A stretch of DNA of 64,000 nt from Vibrio profundi (GCF_005281835.1 NZ_RZIS01000003.1:1-64000); one strand, 5' to 3'; shown: positions 10,174 through 19,042, counted from the stretch's first letter. A program made the numbers and translations. The notes: generated by a model from the letters alone, not told the origin.

Positions 10174-10300
10174 AACTTAGAAAGCATACATCCCTAGCGG
10201 GATAATTTCTGCGAAAAGAGTTCTCTTCACTCGAGCTCTAGGATTGTTGTCAGCATCAGCTAGACAAGGGCCTTTTATGCCCGCAATTCTTGAGTTAATT

Positions 10301-12070
10301 ATGAGTACTTTATTATCTGCACAATCTATTTCTATCGACCTTACTTCGGGCACTTTGTTTGAAGGGATTTCGTTTACCTTACAGAAAGGAAACCGAGTTG
10401 GCCTAATTGGGCATAATGGTTGTGGAAAGAGCACCTTACTAAAAGTTTTAAGCCAACAAATCAGTGACCATACTGGTCAAATATCCCAAGCCAACCATTG
10501 CGTGATTGCTCACATAGAGCAGCATTTACCAACACATTTAGCGTCGGTCAGTTTGCTAGATGCGTTGAGTGATCAGCTCCCTTCGGCGAGTAAGCTAGAG
10601 GAACAGTGGCGAGCGGAAGCGCTATTGGTTGAGATGGGCTTTAGTGAACACCAATGGAATCACGAGGCTGGGCAGCTTAGTGGTGGACAACATATGCGTT
10701 TACTACTGGCGCGAGCACTGATTAAACAGCCCGACTTATTGCTTTTGGATGAACCCAGTAACCACTTAGATCTGCCTACCTTGTTATGGTTAGAGAACTT
10801 TCTGCTGAATTGGAAAGGCAGTTTTGTGTTGGTGTCACATGATCAAAGGTTGTTGGATAAAGTGACCAACACCACTTGGGTCATGCGAGACAAGACGTTG
10901 TATCACTTCGATCTTGCTTGTTCTGAAGCCCGACAAGCGTTATCAGAAAAAGATAAGACCGATGAACAAAGGCGCAACGTCGAACAGAAAGAAATCGACC
11001 GTATTGCGAAAAGTGCCAAGCGTTTAGCGGAATGGGGCAAAGTCTACGACAATGAAGATCTTGCTCGAAAGGCTAAACACATGGAGAAGCGTAAAGAGCG
11101 TTTGCAGGAGAATCAAACCCAATTAGGGGAAGGTTCTCCATGGCGTTTAACGTTAAGCGGTGAAACCTTACCTGCGAATCGTTTGATGGACTTGCGAGAT
11201 GTTGCTGTTACTCCTGCACTTGATGCACCAAGGTTGTTTCAGCTGGTGGATAAACAAATCAAAAGCGGCGAGCGTATCGCCATTTTGGGACAGAATGGCT
11301 GCGGTAAGTCTTCGTTATTACGTTTACTGTTTGCACGCTATCAGTTTAACCAGTCGCAAGAAAGTTCAGCCCTAGATACAGACTTTGTGTTTCATGCTCA
11401 ATGCCGATTGGGTTATTACGATCAAAGCCTTGAGCAGTTACATGATCACGACTCTTTGTTAGAAGCGTTACGCCCATTCGCTCCGCTGACGGACGAAACC
11501 AGAAAAATGGCATTAATTAGCGCTGGTTTTGCTTATCAGCGACACTCGCAACCTGTTGTTGAGTTAAGTGGTGGCGAAAGGGCTAGGTTGTTGTTCATAG
11601 GGCTTAGCTTAGCTAAATACCACCTGTTGTTTCTTGATGAACCGACGAACCATCTAGACATGGAAGGTAAGCAGGAGCTGTTCGACACACTTAATCAGTT
11701 CCAAGGTGGCTTGATGGTCGTGAGTCATGATCGCGAGCTAATCGAAACATGCTGTAATCGATATTGGTTGATCGTGGACGGTGTATTTGAAGAGCATACC
11801 GATCTTGAACAAGTGTACCGTTTGTTGGGCAATAGCGGGTCGACGGCCAAAGAGCTTGGAGGCAATACGTCGGGTTCTGAACAGTCGGCAACGGCTGCGG
11901 GAGAAAGTGTTCCGCTATTTGATGAAGAAACGTTGCTTGAAAGCCTTTTTGAATTAGAACAACTGCTTGAAGATGATATGAACCGAAAGGCGAAGCATCA
12001 AAAGCCAGCACTTCAAGAAGAATGGAAAGCAAAAATTCGTCAAATCAACGAACAACTTGCGTTGGAGTAA
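10301..12070 (+). CDS. ABC-F family ATPase (ribosome-associated, tandem ABC domains)
   Basis: This 589-residue protein carries two ABC ATPase domains on one chain and no membrane segment. Domain 1 has GLIGHNGCGKSTLLK, LSGGQHMRLLLARAL and LLLLDEPSNHLDL. Domain 2 has ILGQNGCGKSSLLR, LSGGERARLLFIGLSL and LLFLDEPTNHLD. A charged helical linker (about 210-285, EKDKTDEQRRNVEQKEIDR) separates them, as in ABC-F proteins that bind the ribosomal E site. Members relieve stalled translation or protect the ribosome from antibiotics. The start at 10301 fits the family (MSTLLSAQSISI). An in-frame ATG at 10277 with AAGGG before it is an alternative. A 26-codon leader ORF precedes it. Confidence 0.9.
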   Translation: MSTLLSAQSISIDLTSGTLFEGISFTLQKGNRVGLIGHNGCGKSTLLKVLSQQISDHTGQISQANHCVIAHIEQHLPTHLASVSLLDALSDQLPSASKLEEQWRAEALLVEMGFSEHQWNHEAGQLSGGQHMRLLLARALIKQPDLLLLDEPSNHLDLPTLLWLENFLLNWKGSFVLVSHDQRLLDKVTNTTWVMRDKTLYHFDLACSEARQALSEKDKTDEQRRNVEQKEIDRIAKSAKRLAEWGKVYDNEDLARKAKHMEKRKERLQENQTQLGEGSPWRLTLSGETLPANRLMDLRDVAVTPALDAPRLFQLVDKQIKSGERIAILGQNGCGKSSLLRLLFARYQFNQSQESSALDTDFVFHAQCRLGYYDQSLEQLHDHDSLLEALRPFAPLTDETRKMALISAGFAYQRHSQPVVELSGGERARLLFIGLSLAKYHLLFLDEPTNHLDMEGKQELFDTLNQFQGGLMVVSHDRELIETCCNRYWLIVDGVFEEHTDLEQVYRLLGNSGSTAKELGGNTSGSEQSATAAGESVPLFDEETLLESLFELEQLLEDDMNRKAKHQKPALQEEWKAKIRQINEQLALE

Positions 12071-12096
12071 TCCTGATTTGAGTTAGGTGTAAATTT

Positions 12097-12133
12097 AAGA
12101 GAAGGCGACCATTATGGAAGCCTTCTCTTTTTT
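12097..12133 (+). terminator. terminator between ABC-F and cytochrome c genes
   Basis: The 10-bp stem AAGAGAAGGC / GCCTTCTCTT is followed by a T tract. It lies directly before the convergent cytochrome gene and has A/T tails usable in both directions. Confidence 0.88.
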
Positions 12134-12136
12134 GTT

Positions 12137-12469
12137 CTATTTATTAATTTCTAAGACGTAGGCGAAGATATCTTGCACATCGCTTTCATTGAGGATACTG
12201 CCCCATGCTGGCATGCCTTCGTTGCCATTTAGCACTGTGTCAGTGAGTTCGCTCTCTGATTCCCAAAAAGAGGTAAGGCCGTCATAGATGTTCGATGGTT
12301 GCTCTGGGAGAGATTTTCCCGCAATGCCGTCGCCATGCCCTAAATCTCCGTGGCAAGAAACACATAGGGTTTTGAATTGGGTTTCACCGTTACTTAAGTT
12401 CGCGGCGTGTAGGCCTGTAGATGCGAAAAAAGTGCTACCGATAATGAGTGCAGTCAATAGTGGTTTCAT
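12137..12469 (-). CDS. periplasmic cytochrome c (single haem, class I)
   Basis: This 110-residue protein has a signal peptide of about 23 residues (LTALIIGSTFFASTGLHA) and one haem attachment motif CVSCH (C36, C39, H40). A likely axial Met lies in EGMPAWG (M86). It resembles small electron carriers of the cytochrome c5/c551 type. The start at 12469 is chosen because it begins the signal peptide and AGGG lies 7 bases before it. The longer reading frame has no signal sequence at its N terminus. No oxidase or reductase is adjacent, so its partner is unknown. Confidence 0.9.
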   Translation of the reverse strand: MKPLLTALIIGSTFFASTGLHAANLSNGETQFKTLCVSCHGDLGHGDGIAGKSLPEQPSNIYDGLTSFWESESELTDTVLNGNEGMPAWGSILNESDVQDIFAYVLEINK

Positions 12470-12607
12470 GTCATATCCCTTCAAAAATTCTATGGGTAGA
12501 GAATGACATGCTCTATGTGAATAATTCGTGAATGATGTATTTACTGTATAGCAGATATTCTTATGGTTCTTTGCTATGGTTCGAGTATTGCTCAAGGGAA
12601 TTTATTT

Positions 12608-13084
12608 ATGCATATTCGTACTGCTCAGGTCAAAGACATTCAATCTATTCTCCGTTTAGCCAATCAAATTAATCAGCAGCACTTTCAAGGCGCGCCGAGC
12701 GTTTTCTCGGATCCTAATGAGTCTCAAAAGGGTAATGAAGAGTACTGGTTGGGGCTCATGCTAGAGCCTACTGGGGTATTTTTTGTCGCGGAAAACGATC
12801 ACAACATTATTGGGTTTGTGGTGGCTCGAATCACCCAAAATCTTGATGTGAGTTTTATTCAAGGTCACAAAGTGTGTCGCGTCAATACCATTGTCGTGGA
12901 CGATCAAATTCAATCTTCTGGCATCGGGAAGTCGCTTATGGCGAAAGTTACTCAGTGGGCCAAAGCCCAAGAGGCAGTAGAAATGCGTCTTGAAGTGATG
13001 GAGTTTAATGAGCAAGCCCTTGGCTTCTATGAAAAACTAGGGATGCATACTCAATCCCGAATTATGGCTATGCCAATCGAGTAG
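12608..13084 (+). CDS. GNAT family N-acetyltransferase
   Basis: This 158-residue protein is a single GNAT domain. The acetyl-CoA pyrophosphate loop is QSSGIGKSLMAKV after the beta-4 strand VNTIVVDD, and the C-terminal motif B is LEVMEFNEQALGFYEKLGM. It starts with the typical MHIRTAQVKDIQSILRLA. The ATG at 12608, preceded by AAGGGA, is preferred to an ATG 45 bases upstream. The substrate is unknown. The L,D-transpeptidase-like gene starts only four bases after its stop, so the two are probably cotranscribed. Confidence 0.9.
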   Translation: MHIRTAQVKDIQSILRLANQINQQHFQGAPSVFSDPNESQKGNEEYWLGLMLEPTGVFFVAENDHNIIGFVVARITQNLDVSFIQGHKVCRVNTIVVDDQIQSSGIGKSLMAKVTQWAKAQEAVEMRLEVMEFNEQALGFYEKLGMHTQSRIMAMPIE

Positions 13085-13088
13085 CGTT

Positions 13089-13616
13089 ATGCGGATTTTT
13101 CACCTTGTGACGTTATCGGTGTTGGCGGCTAGCTCAAGTTTGTACGCCTCTGAATCCGATTCTAAGTTAGAAAACAGCGTAGTCCCTCAGCTGAAAGTCT
13201 CTTTAGTGAAAGTCGATAAATCGAAGCGAAGGATGTACTTGATGGATGGCACTACAGTGTTGAAAGAGTATCGAATTGCACTTGGTAAAGAGCCTAAAGG
13301 GCACAAATTACATGAAGGGGACAATCGTACCCCAGAGGGGCATTACCGCTTAGATTACGTGACTGAGGAATCGAGCTTTTATCGTTCGGTGCATATTAGC
13401 TATCCACATTTGCAAGATATTATTCGAGCGGGAGAGTTCAGGTTATCTCTGGGCGGAGATATCAAAATACACGGTTTAAAAAATGGTGAGTCGAAGTCCC
13501 CACAATTTATTCAAAGCTTCGACTGGACCAATGGTTGCATTGCACTAACTAACCAAGAAATGGATGAGTTTATAGAGCTGGTCGAGATGGGGACGCCAAT
13601 CCATATCGAATGGTAG
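13089..13616 (+). CDS. L,D-transpeptidase (YkuD) family protein
   Basis: This 175-residue exported protein has a signal peptide ending near residue 20 (LSVLAASSSLYA). A YkuD catalytic domain spans about 35-175. The active-site signature is IHGL (H128) followed by WTNGCIALT (C150), matching the HG...S-x-G-C motif of the family with N in place of S before GC. Such enzymes form 3-3 peptidoglycan crosslinks or attach lipoproteins, and some short ones act as carboxypeptidases. No LysM or other peptidoglycan-binding domain is present. It is likely in an operon with the GNAT gene. Confidence 0.88.
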   Translation: MRIFHLVTLSVLAASSSLYASESDSKLENSVVPQLKVSLVKVDKSKRRMYLMDGTTVLKEYRIALGKEPKGHKLHEGDNRTPEGHYRLDYVTEESSFYRSVHISYPHLQDIIRAGEFRLSLGGDIKIHGLKNGESKSPQFIQSFDWTNGCIALTNQEMDEFIELVEMGTPIHIEW

Positions 13617-13631
13617 CGCCCTTTCATTTTG

Positions 13632-14369
13632 TTAAAGCAGAACACGGCCTGCACTGATGGCCGCGATCACGACTAGCAGTAAAATCGTTACTGGCTTAAA
13701 TTTATCGCCACCAAAATGTTCAAATAGCTTGGTGCCAATGGACCCGCCTAACATGCTGGCAGGTAGAAGCGCAGCAGCTAGAATAACGATCTGTCCATTT
13801 ACTAATCCACCAACACTTGCCGCAAGAAACGCGCTAAAGTCTGCCAATACAAAGAAAGCGATCAAGCAGGCGCGCGCAATATGTGGTGCGATTTGGCTCG
13901 CTAAAGCATGAGCCCCAACTGGTGGCCCAGACATAGAAGCCGCGCCGTTCATCAGCCCTGCAAGGCTTCCTAATAAGTAGGGAGCAAGCCTTGGTTCTCC
14001 CTGATACTGAAAACCTCGTTGGATGAGTAACGCCGACGCAAATATGAAGGCACTGATGATTAAGATAATCGTGTCTTGGTCGACGCTTTTGAGCAGCAGC
14101 AAGCCAATCGGGGTGAAGATTAAGCAAGGTATAAACACCTGACCAACCCATTTCCATTTCACGTAGTGGCGTACTTTAGGCAGTAGCTGCACATTGCCAA
14201 GTAAATCGATGAGCATAAATACGGGCACAATTTCGATGACAGGCATGAACAGCGCACTGAGTGGTAAAGCGACCAGTGTAAAGCCGAAACCAGAGAATCC
14301 ACGTACGATTGCTGCGAATACAAAAATGGCGAATAGAATAGGGAAAGTGGTACTGAAGATAAGATCCAT
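13632..14369 (-). CDS. TauE/SafE family sulfite/anion exporter-like membrane protein
   Basis: This 245-residue protein is almost entirely hydrophobic with about eight predicted membrane helices. The family repeat glycine motif appears near the N terminus (AIVRGFSGFGFTLVALPL) and again in the second half (GLMNGAASMSGPPVGAHALA). The fold is that of TauE/SafE/YfcA proteins, which export sulfite, sulfoacetate or related organic anions. The substrate is unknown. It is convergent with the L,D-transpeptidase gene with only 15 bp between stops. A 14-bp inverted repeat lies 16 bp upstream of its start. Confidence 0.88.
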   Translation of the reverse strand: MDLIFSTTFPILFAIFVFAAIVRGFSGFGFTLVALPLSALFMPVIEIVPVFMLIDLLGNVQLLPKVRHYVKWKWVGQVFIPCLIFTPIGLLLLKSVDQDTIILIISAFIFASALLIQRGFQYQGEPRLAPYLLGSLAGLMNGAASMSGPPVGAHALASQIAPHIARACLIAFFVLADFSAFLAASVGGLVNGQIVILAAALLPASMLGGSIGTKLFEHFGGDKFKPVTILLLVVIAAISAGRVLL

Positions 14370-14385
14370 ACGCTTAACTCAAAAC

Positions 14386-14425
14386 TCAGAAATATTAGGC
14401 GCGAATGTACTCCTAATATTTCTGA
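14386..14425. repeat. 14-bp perfect inverted repeat between ugpQ and the TauE/SafE gene
   Basis: TCAGAAATATTAGG (14386-14399) and CCTAATATTTCTGA (14412-14425) are exact inverse complements around a 12-base spacer. Read on the minus strand the hairpin ends with GTTTTG, so it could terminate the ugp operon. It also sits in the promoter region of the TauE/SafE gene and could be an operator. Confidence 0.7.
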
Positions 14426-14469
14426 ATCGCTATAGATAATGCATTGAGTTTCTTAAAAATGTCGCAAAT

Positions 14470-15177
14470 CTAACAAAAGCGACTAGGGTAGTCGGTGAAC
14501 ACTGCATTCACTTGATCAAGGTATTTAAATTGGTCGGGTTGATTGACCGTGTAGCACCAAGTTTGAAAGTTACTCTTAGCAAGCTTATCCAAATCGTTTT
14601 GACTTAAATGTGCATAATTTAAGTGGCAGCTGAATGCATTCACTTGCGTTAATAGTTGAAAGTCTTCCTCTGATAATTGCTCGCTGATCAAACCAATTCG
14701 ATATTCAGGAAGCTTTGTCGCCAGCTGCTCGACTACTTGATGGCTGAAACTTGAAATCAGGATCTGATTTTGTTGAATAGGGGAGCGAGACAGCTCATCG
14801 CTGAGTAAGGTCACGACATGCGCAGCGTCATGACTATCAACTTTCACTTCAAGGTTAAGATTTAAATTTCTCTCCAGAGCAAGATCAAGTAGCTCTTGCA
14901 ATGTGATGATCGGTTCACCGCTAAACTTGTCAGCCATCCAAGAACCAAAGTCCATTTGTTTAAGTTCGGCCAAGGTATGCTCATCAACACGCCCTTGGCC
15001 GTTACTGCACCTTTCTAAAGTATGGTCGTGACAGATGACGAGAACGTTATCTTTTGTAGGTTGAACATCGACTTCCACCCAATTTAAACCTAAAGAAACG
15101 GCGTGCTCGATACTGCTGCGGGTGTTTTCTGGGTGCGTACCTGCAACGCCACGATGACCCACAATAATTGGTGACAT
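14470..15177 (-). CDS. ugpQ: glycerophosphodiester phosphodiesterase (cytoplasmic, UgpQ type)
   Basis: This 235-residue protein hydrolyses glycerophosphodiesters to glycerol-3-phosphate and an alcohol. GDPD signatures are visible in order: HRGVAGTHPENT (catalytic His and metal ligands), EVDVQPTKDN, HDHTLERCSNGQG, and LNLEVKV. There is no signal peptide, which fits the cytoplasmic UgpQ and not the periplasmic GlpQ. It is the last gene of the ugp operon, 11 bp after the DeoR-type regulator gene, and has the ribosome binding site AAGGAAAG. Confidence 0.93.
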   Translation of the reverse strand: MSPIIVGHRGVAGTHPENTRSSIEHAVSLGLNWVEVDVQPTKDNVLVICHDHTLERCSNGQGRVDEHTLAELKQMDFGSWMADKFSGEPIITLQELLDLALERNLNLNLEVKVDSHDAAHVVTLLSDELSRSPIQQNQILISSFSHQVVEQLATKLPEYRIGLISEQLSEEDFQLLTQVNAFSCHLNYAHLSQNDLDKLAKSNFQTWCYTVNQPDQFKYLDQVNAVFTDYPSRFC

Positions 15178-15188
15178 AGGCTTTCCTT

Positions 15189-15962
15189 CTAGAATAACTC
15201 TGGCTCAGCGACCACAAGTTCAATTTGGTTGTTCTGACACAATTGTTGAATATTATCCGTCGCTTCGTCTACAAACATTCTCTGCATTTCTGACAATTTC
15301 CCACTCACAACAGGTGCGTAGCGGCCTAACTTGGTTTTATCTGCGACTAACCAGCATTGTTGGCTTTGCTCAATGATCGCTCTGGTCAGATTGGCTTCTT
15401 CTGGTGTGAAGTCAAGAAGCTGACCATTGTCGTTTAGCCCACCGACGCCGAAGATGCCAATTTTGATATTAAATTGTCGATAAAAGGCTGTAGCCGATTC
15501 GCCAACCGTGTCTTCATCGGATGTACGGACTGCTCCACCGGCTAGGAATACCGAGATGTTTGGGTTACTGCTTAAGGTTAGCGCAGCGTTGATATTGTTG
15601 GTAACGACGGTGAGCCCTGGGTGATCCAGCAGCGCTTGCGCGACATGTTTAGGCGTCGTTCCAATACCTAAAAATATACTGCAACCTTCAGGTAGCGCCT
15701 GAACTACCTTATGCGCAATGCGCTGCTTAGCTGAAAGGTTCAGTAGTTCTCGATTGGTGAACGATAGATTATCGTTGGCACTGGGCAGAGAAATACCGCC
15801 GTGTACTCGCCTGACCAAGCCTTTATCGCTTAACTCATTCATATCTTTGCGTATGGTTTGTACAGAAACAGTAAAACGCTCAGACAATAGCGCGCTAGAA
15901 AGCACGCCATGCGACTGTTGCAAATAGGTCAGAATGTCTTTTTGTCGGGAAGATAAACTCAC
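15189..15962 (-). CDS. DeoR/GlpR family transcriptional regulator in the ugp operon
   Basis: This 257-residue protein has an N-terminal DeoR helix-turn-helix (MSLSSRQKDILTYLQQSHGVLSSALLSERFTVSVQTIRKDMNELSDKGLVRRVHGG). A sugar-phosphate sensor domain follows, with GIGTTPKHVAQALLDHPGLTVVTNN and FLAGGAVR. The start codon is GTG at 15962. The gene lies between ugpC and ugpQ with spacers of 11 bp on both sides, so it is cotranscribed and probably autoregulates the operon. The likely effector is glycerol-3-phosphate or a related phosphate ester, by analogy with GlpR. E. coli ugp has no such gene. Confidence 0.9.
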   Translation of the reverse strand: MSLSSRQKDILTYLQQSHGVLSSALLSERFTVSVQTIRKDMNELSDKGLVRRVHGGISLPSANDNLSFTNRELLNLSAKQRIAHKVVQALPEGCSIFLGIGTTPKHVAQALLDHPGLTVVTNNINAALTLSSNPNISVFLAGGAVRTSDEDTVGESATAFYRQFNIKIGIFGVGGLNDNGQLLDFTPEEANLTRAIIEQSQQCWLVADKTKLGRYAPVVSGKLSEMQRMFVDEATDNIQQLCQNNQIELVVAEPELF

Positions 15963-15973
15963 TGCAAAACCTA

Positions 15974-17110
15974 CTATGCGAAAGCTGGTGAAAGCGTGTC
16001 AGCCTGAGATGACGACAGAGTTTCATTTGGTTTACTAGAAAACGCTTGATCGATGTTTGGGTACAGGCGCTTCCCGTGTTCGTCAAAAATGTGCAGATTA
16101 TCTTTTGAGACAAAAAGCGATAAGTCGACCGATTCATCTAAGTACATTTCTGGTGTCACGGCAATGAACGAAAGTTGATCAACCTTGCCATGGACCAATT
16201 GATTCGGGCCAAGTGGCTCTACAACGCTAATTCCCAAGTTGATTTTTAATGCGCTAGGAATCGATTTAATGTCGGCGTGCTCTGGGCGAACCCCTAACGT
16301 GACTTTGGCATTTTTAATATGAGCGTAGTCTGCTAAGTACAGTTGTTGCCCGTTAATGGTGAGGTAGCCATCGGCCAGCTCAGCTGGAATAAAGTTCATA
16401 GCGGGGCTGCCGATAAAGCTTGCCACAAAGGTGCTTGCTGGCTGGTGGTACACTTCCGCTGGGGTTCCCACTTGCTCTATTTCCCCTTGGTTAAGCACCA
16501 CAATGCGGTCGGCTAAAGTCATAGCCTCAACTTGATCGTGTGTCACGTAGACACTGGTCACGCCAAGCTCTCGTTGTAACTTTTTGATTTCCAGACGCAT
16601 ATGCGCGCGCAAAGCAGCATCAAGGTTAGAAAGTGGTTCATCGAAAAGGAACAGTTGTGGGTCTCTTACGATGGCGCGGCCCATCGCGACACGTTGACGT
16701 TGGCCGCCAGAAAGCTTGGCGGGTTTGCGATCCAGATACTCTTCGATTTTTAACGTTTTAGAGACTTTCATGATTTTTTTTCTAATGGTGTCTTTATCAA
16801 CCCCTCGGTTTTTTAAGCCGTAAGCAAGGTTGTCATACACACTCATATGCGGATATAGCGCATAGTTTTGGAACACCATCGCAATATCGCGTAAAGCCGG
16901 TTTTTCAGTGTCCACTCGGCGGCCACCTAAATGAATTTCGCCACCTGTGATACTTTCAAGGCCCGCAATAGAACGTAAAATAGATGATTTACCGCAGCCA
17001 GAAGGGCCAACCAAAACCAGGAACTCACCTTGTTTGATGTCTAAGCTGACACCTTTCACAGCTTGGTGGCCGTTATCGTAGGTTTTAATCAGTTTTTTAA
17101 TACCCAGCAT
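15974..17110 (-). CDS. ugpC: sn-glycerol-3-phosphate ABC transporter ATP-binding subunit
   Basis: This 378-residue MalK-type ATPase energises the Ugp importer at the inner membrane. It has Walker A GPSGCGKSS, signature LSGGQRQRVAMGRA, Walker B FLFDEPLSNLDA and the switch VYVTHDQVEAM, then a TOBE/regulatory region (about 240-378). The start at 17110 is preferred: MLGIKKLIKTYDNG matches the family N terminus and AAAGGA lies 7 bases before it. The frame extends 34 codons upstream to a GTG overlapping the end of ugpE, but that part has no family resemblance. The last 20 residues (after YPNIDQAF) look like an unconserved tail. Confidence 0.93.
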   Translation of the reverse strand: MLGIKKLIKTYDNGHQAVKGVSLDIKQGEFLVLVGPSGCGKSSILRSIAGLESITGGEIHLGGRRVDTEKPALRDIAMVFQNYALYPHMSVYDNLAYGLKNRGVDKDTIRKKIMKVSKTLKIEEYLDRKPAKLSGGQRQRVAMGRAIVRDPQLFLFDEPLSNLDAALRAHMRLEIKKLQRELGVTSVYVTHDQVEAMTLADRIVVLNQGEIEQVGTPAEVYHQPASTFVASFIGSPAMNFIPAELADGYLTINGQQLYLADYAHIKNAKVTLGVRPEHADIKSIPSALKINLGISVVEPLGPNQLVHGKVDQLSFIAVTPEMYLDESVDLSLFVSKDNLHIFDEHGKRLYPNIDQAFSSKPNETLSSSQADTLSPAFA

Positions 17111-17201
17111 GGTGTGATCCTTTACGTGACTATTGCGAATATTGTGTGTGTTCATGGCTTTAACTTTGGTTATGTCTGAGTTTATTTGATTGAAATTGCT
17201 A

Positions 17202-18044
17202 TCACTTTTCACTTTCTACTAATCCTTTTACGAACCAACGCTGGAAGATCACTACAACCAAAATAGGCGGTAGCATCGCTAAAATGACCATGGCAAACAC
17301 GTAGTCATAGCGAGGTAAGCTGGTCTCATTGATGTTGTTTAGTACTTGCTTTATGCCCATCACGATCGTGTTGTAACCTTCATCTGTGGTCATCATGATT
17401 GGCCATAAGTATTGGTTCCAACCCACCACAAACATGATGATGAAGATTGCAGCGATCATGGTTTTGGAAAGTGGCAGCAGAATGTCGACTAGAAAGCGAA
17501 ACGGGCCTGCATTATCCAGTTGAGCGGCTTCTAATAGCTCGTCTGGAATGGTTTTGAAAAACTGTCGGAAGAAGAAAGTCGCCGTCGCAGAAGCGATAAG
17601 CGGCAAAATTAACCCTGTGTAGCTGTTAAGCATACCAAGGCCTGCAACCACCTCGTATGATGGGATGATTCGTACCTCTAATGGCAGTAGCAGTGTCACG
17701 AAGATTAGCCAGAACCACGCGGTGGCATAAGGTAACCGAAAGTACACCAAGGCAAATGCAGCCATCATAGAAATGATGATTTTGCCAATCGCAAAGCCTA
17801 ACCCCATGATCATCGAGTTAATGATCATCGACTTAGCAGTAACATCGCCGCTGAAGCCTAAACTCTTGTTCCAGGCTTCGTCGTAAATCGCTTGGAAGTG
17901 ATCCCCGGGTATCCATTGCAGCCCTTCACTGACGATCGTATTTGGGCTGTGTGTGGAACTGGCGAAGATCAACCAAATTGGAATGAGCATAAACAGCGCT
18001 CCTGTAATCAAAATCAGGTGATCGGTAATTTTGTTGCTTTTCAT
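17202..18044 (-). CDS. ugpE: sn-glycerol-3-phosphate ABC transporter permease UgpE
   Basis: This 280-residue inner-membrane permease has six predicted helices. The first is ITDHLILITGALFMLIPIWLIFA. The cytoplasmic EAA loop is ELLEAAQLDNAGPFRFLVDILLPLSKTMIA, which contacts the ATPase. It forms the translocation pore with UgpA. It follows ugpA by 34 bp and is followed by ugpC after 91 bp. Confidence 0.93.
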   Translation of the reverse strand: MKSNKITDHLILITGALFMLIPIWLIFASSTHSPNTIVSEGLQWIPGDHFQAIYDEAWNKSLGFSGDVTAKSMIINSMIMGLGFAIGKIIISMMAAFALVYFRLPYATAWFWLIFVTLLLPLEVRIIPSYEVVAGLGMLNSYTGLILPLIASATATFFFRQFFKTIPDELLEAAQLDNAGPFRFLVDILLPLSKTMIAAIFIIMFVVGWNQYLWPIMMTTDEGYNTIVMGIKQVLNNINETSLPRYDYVFAMVILAMLPPILVVVIFQRWFVKGLVESEK

Positions 18045-18078
18045 GTTTGAAATCCTTAATCGTGCTCATTACTAACGG

Positions 18079-18957
18079 CTAGTAGTGAACTCGCTTTTCA
18101 ACGAATCGGAATTGAATAAAAGTCAGTGTGAGCACTAAGAGTAAAAGCACGACAGACTGAGCCGAGCTGCCTCCTAAATCGGCCCCGACAAACCCATCGC
18201 GATACACTTTGTAAACCAATGAGGTGGTGCTGCCTCCTGGGCCGCCGTTTGTCATGGTGTCGATAACGCCGAATGTTTCGAAGAAAGAGTAAGTAAGGTT
18301 AATGACCAATAGGAAAAATCCGGTTGGTGCGAGTAGTGGGAATGTGATGGTCCAAAAGCGTTTGGAATCACTGACACAATCAAGGGTTGCGGCTTCTTTC
18401 ACGGCGTAGGAGATCGACTGTAGTCCCGCCAAGAAATAGATGAAATTGACCGATACTTGTTTCCACACTGATACCAGCACCAGCGCAAAGGTGGCGTCGA
18501 CCGGATCGGTTTGGAAACTGAATTCCCAACCGATAATGGAAAACAGCTCAGTGAAAATACCAATATGTGGGTTGAACAAGAATCCGCCGATAACACCCGC
18601 AATTGCCGGAGCGACTGCGTAAACCCAAGTGAGAGTCACTTTGTATACCCCTTGGCCGTGAAGAATATTGTCGGCTTTAACCGCAAGCAATAACGCAAGG
18701 GCAAGGGATAAGAATGACACCACTACGGCGAACATTAACGTAAAGCCAATCGATTCAAGATATTCCGTCGATTCAAAAAGAATCTGGTAATTCTCGAACC
18801 AGACAAATATTGAAGAAGTGCCCCATGGGTCTTCAAGCATAAACGATAGGTAAACGGCTTTGGCCGCTGGGTAGACAAAGAAAATAGCGATAATCAGTAT
18901 CTGTGGTGCCAAAAATAAATACGGCAAAGGAGAATGAAAAAACTGCTGACGACGTTC
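18079..18957 (-). CDS. ugpA: sn-glycerol-3-phosphate ABC transporter permease UgpA
   Basis: This 292-residue permease has six predicted helices and the EAA loop AVKEAATLDCVSDSKRFWTITFPLLAPT. The C-terminal part (NGGPGGSTTSLVYKVYRDGFVGADLGGSSAQSVVLLL) is close to the E. coli UgpA pattern. No ATG is available near the N terminus. A GTG at 18957 gives MERRQQFFHSPLPYLFLAPQ, placing the first helix as in E. coli UgpA. A TTG five codons upstream (18972) is the alternative, and neither has a strong ribosome binding site. A long hairpin lies between ugpB and this gene. Together these suggest lower expression than ugpB. Confidence 0.9.
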   Translation of the reverse strand, partial: ERRQQFFHSPLPYLFLAPQILIIAIFFVYPAAKAVYLSFMLEDPWGTSSIFVWFENYQILFESTEYLESIGFTLMFAVVVSFLSLALALLLAVKADNILHGQGVYKVTLTWVYAVAPAIAGVIGGFLFNPHIGIFTELFSIIGWEFSFQTDPVDATFALVLVSVWKQVSVNFIYFLAGLQSISYAVKEAATLDCVSDSKRFWTITFPLLAPTGFFLLVINLTYSFFETFGVIDTMTNGGPGGSTTSLVYKVYRDGFVGADLGGSSAQSVVLLLLVLTLTFIQFRFVEKRVHY

Positions 18958-19042
18958 CACGAGATAATCCAAATAGTGAAAATGACGAATAAGACGATTC
19001 GGGGTACGCAGAAAAACACTGCTTCCCCCAACCGAGATGAAA

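Larger units (their letters stand above)
9920..10300 (+). promoter_or_regulatory. structured leader region of the first ABC-F gene
   Basis: This 381-bp spacer contains an AT-rich promoter-like patch (TATAAA at 10006-10011). After it come a 26-codon leader ORF with a consensus ribosome binding site (10078-10158) and a hairpin spanning its end (10125-10173). A further 130 bases precede the ABC-F start. The sequence CTTGAG next to the ABC-F start (10289-10294) duplicates the 3' arm of that hairpin, so both can pair with CTCAAG at 10128-10133. Confidence 0.55.
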
